Shown here one piece after another: positions 61,756 to 64,000 of a stretch of 64,000 nucleotides of DNA; the first letter of the stretch is position 1; each line of letters opens with the position of its first letter. Where the stretch lies: assembly GCA_046327715.1 (NCBI GenBank), contig JAXLXY010000002.1, positions 1 to 64,000 of the forward strand. The letters run 5' to 3'. The translations under genes were made by a program, and so were the position numbers. The DNA comes from JADJOM01 sp046327715 (GTDB lineage: Bacteria > Gemmatimonadota > Gemmatimonadetes > Gemmatimonadales > GWC2-71-9). A model generated the notes under the pieces. That model was not told the DNA's origin. It saw only the letters and a list, made by a program, of their open reading frames with translations, and did no database searches.

Positions 61756-63210
61756 ATGTCCGCCGCCCTGATCCTGGCGCTGGCCGCATTCACCATCAAC
61801 GGCCCAGCTCCCACCCCGACCGCTCCGGACGCCATCATCGCCCGGTGGGTGCGGGGTACGTCCGCCGACCGTCCCCGCATCACCGTCTGGCTCAACCGCG
61901 ACGACGTCTACAATCGCGGCGACAATGCCCGGGTCTACTTCAAGAGCGACCAGGACGCCTACGTGACCATCCTCCGGGTGGATACGGACGGGCGAATCCG
62001 CGTTCTGTTTCCGATCGACCCCTGGGAGGACAACTGGGCCCGCGGCGGCCGGACCTTCGAGGTCCTGGGCCGGGAACGGGACGAGGCGTTCCGGGTCGAT
62101 GACTACCCCGGCGTGGGGTACATCTTCGCGATCGCGTCCGAGGACCCGTTCAATTACGACGACCTGGTGCGCGGGGACCACTGGGACTACCGGGCGATCT
62201 CGGACGGCCGGGTGCGGGGCGACCCGTATGTGGCGGTGGCGGACCTGGCGGAGAAGATCGGCCAGGAAGATGCCTACGACTACGACGTCGCGGAGTACAA
62301 CGTCGAGCGGCACTACGACTACCCGCGCTTCGTCTGCTACGATTGCCATACCTACGCCAGCTGGCGGTACTGGGATCCCTACAGCCACTACTGCTCGCGC
62401 TTCCGCATCGTGATCTACGACGACTGGTACTACTACCCCTATCGCTACTACCGTGGCGGGACGGTGATCGTGCGGCCCTACCGGCCCGGCCCGCGGTACG
62501 TGTTCAAGGACTACGACCAGCGCAACGACTATGTCACGCGCGTGGCGGAGCGGCCCCGGGTGCCGGAGGATCGTCGGCCGGTCATCGACCGGGACCGGAC
62601 CAGCGCCGACGTGGGAGGCCGGGGCAGCGTCCCCGCGCCGGTCTCGCCGCGCCGCCGGACCGAGGAGCCGAATGCGTCTGGAGCCGCCTCGCCGAACTCG
62701 ACTCCACGGCGGCGGACGCCGGACGCGGGCAGCCCATCAGCGCCCCAATCGGAAGGCAACCGCCGGCGTCCTGCCGACCAGCCGGGTGCACCCCAGGCGC
62801 GCCCGGAGAGTGGCAGCGAGCCGCGGCGGCGGAACGAACCGGACCAGACCCGGGAGCCGTCCTCAACCACCCGGGAACAGCCGGGGTCGGGCGTGAGCCC
62901 GCGGCGGCGCCCGAGCGGCGAGAGCGGGAGCGGGCTGCGCGACACGGGGGAGGACCGCGGCGACGACAACAGCGCGCGGGAAGGCGGGTCCCGGCGCAGC
63001 CCGGGCGAGAGCCAGCCGCGTGATTCACGCGGAAGCGGGACCACGCGGGAGCCACGCCGCGAGGCCCCGGACGCGGCCCCACGCTCCACACCCCGGGAAG
63101 CGCCCCGCGCGACCCCTCCGGCCGCCCGGACTCCCTCGGAGCCGCGGGCCCAGCCGTCGCAGCCCAGGAGCACGGGGCAGCCGGAGCTGCGGCGCCGGCG
63201 CCCCAACTAG
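61756..63210 (+). CDS. Secreted DUF4384 protein with Tyr-rich region and Arg/Pro-rich tail
   Basis: 484 aa. Short signal peptide, then a DUF4384 domain at about 30-150 (VWLNRDDVYNRGDNARVYFK, DAYVTILRVDTDGRIRVLFP, VGYIFAIASEDPF). Residues about 175-260 are very rich in Tyr, Asp and Trp and contain CYDCH (Cys194, Cys197, His198), which has the form of a c-haem motif. The last 200 residues are disordered with recurring RRR(T/P/N) blocks. Shine-Dalgarno GGAGG stands 6 bases before this ATG. Function unknown; likely periplasmic or surface, binding a polyanion. Confidence 0.85.
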   Translation: MSAALILALAAFTINGPAPTPTAPDAIIARWVRGTSADRPRITVWLNRDDVYNRGDNARVYFKSDQDAYVTILRVDTDGRIRVLFPIDPWEDNWARGGRTFEVLGRERDEAFRVDDYPGVGYIFAIASEDPFNYDDLVRGDHWDYRAISDGRVRGDPYVAVADLAEKIGQEDAYDYDVAEYNVERHYDYPRFVCYDCHTYASWRYWDPYSHYCSRFRIVIYDDWYYYPYRYYRGGTVIVRPYRPGPRYVFKDYDQRNDYVTRVAERPRVPEDRRPVIDRDRTSADVGGRGSVPAPVSPRRRTEEPNASGAASPNSTPRRRTPDAGSPSAPQSEGNRRRPADQPGAPQARPESGSEPRRRNEPDQTREPSSTTREQPGSGVSPRRRPSGESGSGLRDTGEDRGDDNSAREGGSRRSPGESQPRDSRGSGTTREPRREAPDAAPRSTPREAPRATPPAARTPSEPRAQPSQPRSTGQPELRRRRPN

Positions 63211-63229
63211 CCGGAACGAAACCCTGATG

Positions 63230-63262
63230 AGCGCCCGGTCGTAGCACCCCCGACCGGGCGCT
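63230..63262 (+). terminator. Rho-independent terminator of the DUF4384 gene
   Basis: 12-bp perfect stem (63230-63241 with 63251-63262), 9-base loop, followed by TATCTTT. Confidence 0.8.
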
Positions 63263-63305
63263 TATCTTTGGGCGCGCCCAAACCTCACCCCAGCACAGGA
63301 CCCTC

Positions 63306-64000
63306 ATGCGACCGGCCTTGTTTGCCCCGACGTTCCTGCTCGCCGCGGCAGCGCCCCTGGCCCTGGCGGCCCAGGCCGCCCCGGCGGCGCCCGCCCTCCG
63401 CCGCGCCGCCGCCACCATCACCGCTGCCGACGTGCAGCGCCGGATCAATATCATCGCCGACGACTCCATGATGGGCCGCAACACGCCGAGCCCGGGGCTG
63501 GAGATGACGGCGCAGTACGTGGCCGACGAGTTCAAGCGCTTCGGGCTCAAGCCCGCCGGCGAGAACGGCACCTGGTTCCAGCGTTACACGATCAGCCGGC
63601 GGCAGATCGACCCGGTCAACTCGCATGTCGGGTTCATCGTCGGCGGGCAGCACGTGCACGCCGACCTGAGCAAGGATGCCCGCTTCGCCTTCGGCCAGGT
63701 ACCCAGGGAGGAGCTCCACCTCCCCGCGGTGCTGCTGGGTGGGCCATTCTCCGCCGAGGACGCCGGCAAGCTCGACGCAAGGGGCAAGGCCGTCCTGGTG
63801 GTCATGGACTACTCCAAGCCGCTGACCCCGGCCTTCCAGCAGTCACTGACTGCGCTGCTGGGCAGCGGCGCGGGCGCGATCATGCTGCTCTCCAACCGCG
63901 ACTCCGTCGCCTTCGCGCAGCGGGTGGCGAGCCAGGCGCAGGTGCGGATCGGCGTCGAGGGCACCGGCGAGGACGGCGTGCCGGTGGTGGAGGTGCACGA
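63306..64000 (+). CDS. Secreted M28-family peptidase, 5' part (runs off the window)
   Basis: 231 codons visible. Signal peptide (MRPALFAPTFLLAAAAPLAL, cleavage near LAAQ), then the pre-catalytic region of M28 aminopeptidases (INIIADDSMMGRNTPSPGLE, TAQYVADEFKRFGLKPAGEN, WFQRY) and a PA-like insert (AVLLGGPFSAEDAGKLDARG, GAGAIMLLSNRDS). The zinc-binding catalytic residues lie beyond the window end, so activity cannot be confirmed. Likely periplasmic or extracellular aminopeptidase. Confidence 0.85.
   Translation, partial: MRPALFAPTFLLAAAAPLALAAQAAPAAPALRRAAATITAADVQRRINIIADDSMMGRNTPSPGLEMTAQYVADEFKRFGLKPAGENGTWFQRYTISRRQIDPVNSHVGFIVGGQHVHADLSKDARFAFGQVPREELHLPAVLLGGPFSAEDAGKLDARGKAVLVVMDYSKPLTPAFQQSLTALLGSGAGAIMLLSNRDSVAFAQRVASQAQVRIGVEGTGEDGVPVVEVH

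Overview
The window is very GC-rich (about 70% by eye, not computed) chromosomal DNA from a diderm bacterium. The gene set includes TonB receptor and porin-like proteins, many Ala/Gly-Cys lipoproteins, a secreted leishmanolysin-type protease, an ECF sigma factor next to a TPR Ser/Thr kinase, short-form HisG with HisZ, DUF4384 and M28 secreted proteins, and several SMP-30 lactonases. This best fits a soil or freshwater Gemmatimonadota (class Gemmatimonadetes); that is inference, because no rRNA lies in the window. I see no insertion sequence, prophage, integrase, CRISPR array, rRNA or replication origin. Gene density is high and no intergenic stretch exceeds about 300 bases.

Layout. 1-4.3 kb: a carboxypeptidase-regulatory-like tail (+), then a lipoprotein, an outer-membrane barrel protein and a zinc metalloprotease lipoprotein (-). 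4.5-7.4 kb: mmsA plus an AGXT2-like aminotransferase (+), which together could take beta-amino acids to acyl-CoA. 7.5-12.1 kb (-): secreted protein, lipoprotein, TonB receptor and FAD amine oxidase. 12.2-15.2 kb (-): Ada, LemA-GYF fusion and poly-Gly lipoprotein. 15.4-19.1 kb (+): ECF sigma factor, kinase-TPR protein, YHS protein. 19.2-28.0 kb (-): a tight cassette of GlcG/HbpS-cupin, SMP-30, cupin-ABM, SMP-30, 63-aa protein, GMC oxidoreductase, double VOC, GNAT and glucose dehydrogenase. This looks like a sugar-oxidation and lactone-hydrolysis unit and is my main candidate for an under-described system.

28.0-39.3 kb (-): a DM13-like protein; an alpha-glucan block (GH63-like glucosidase, SDR, debranching enzyme, aquaporin); an ECF sigma/anti-sigma pair; and a GT4 plus GH57 pair behind a 56-aa ORF. 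A pentapeptide-repeat gene runs on + between these. 39.5-42.3 kb (+): DoxX, NAD-binding protein and a secreted hydrolase. 42.3-47.1 kb (-): tRNA-Ile(GAT), a highly acidic protein, TypA, a CDF zinc transporter and HisD. 47.1-50.1 kb (+): CorC-like, HisZ, HisG. 50.1-61.6 kb (-): DUF58, BatA-like, Mfd, two PPIases, then PdxA and a GT-C membrane protein. 61.8-64 kb (+): a DUF4384 protein and the 5' part of an M28 peptidase.

Expression features. Same-strand genes very often overlap by four bases (ATGA/GTGA), so translational coupling is the rule here. Several genes without a Shine-Dalgarno sequence carry a TAnnnT box 6-9 bases before the start codon, which suggests leaderless transcripts. Strong GC hairpins close most operons, often between convergent genes.
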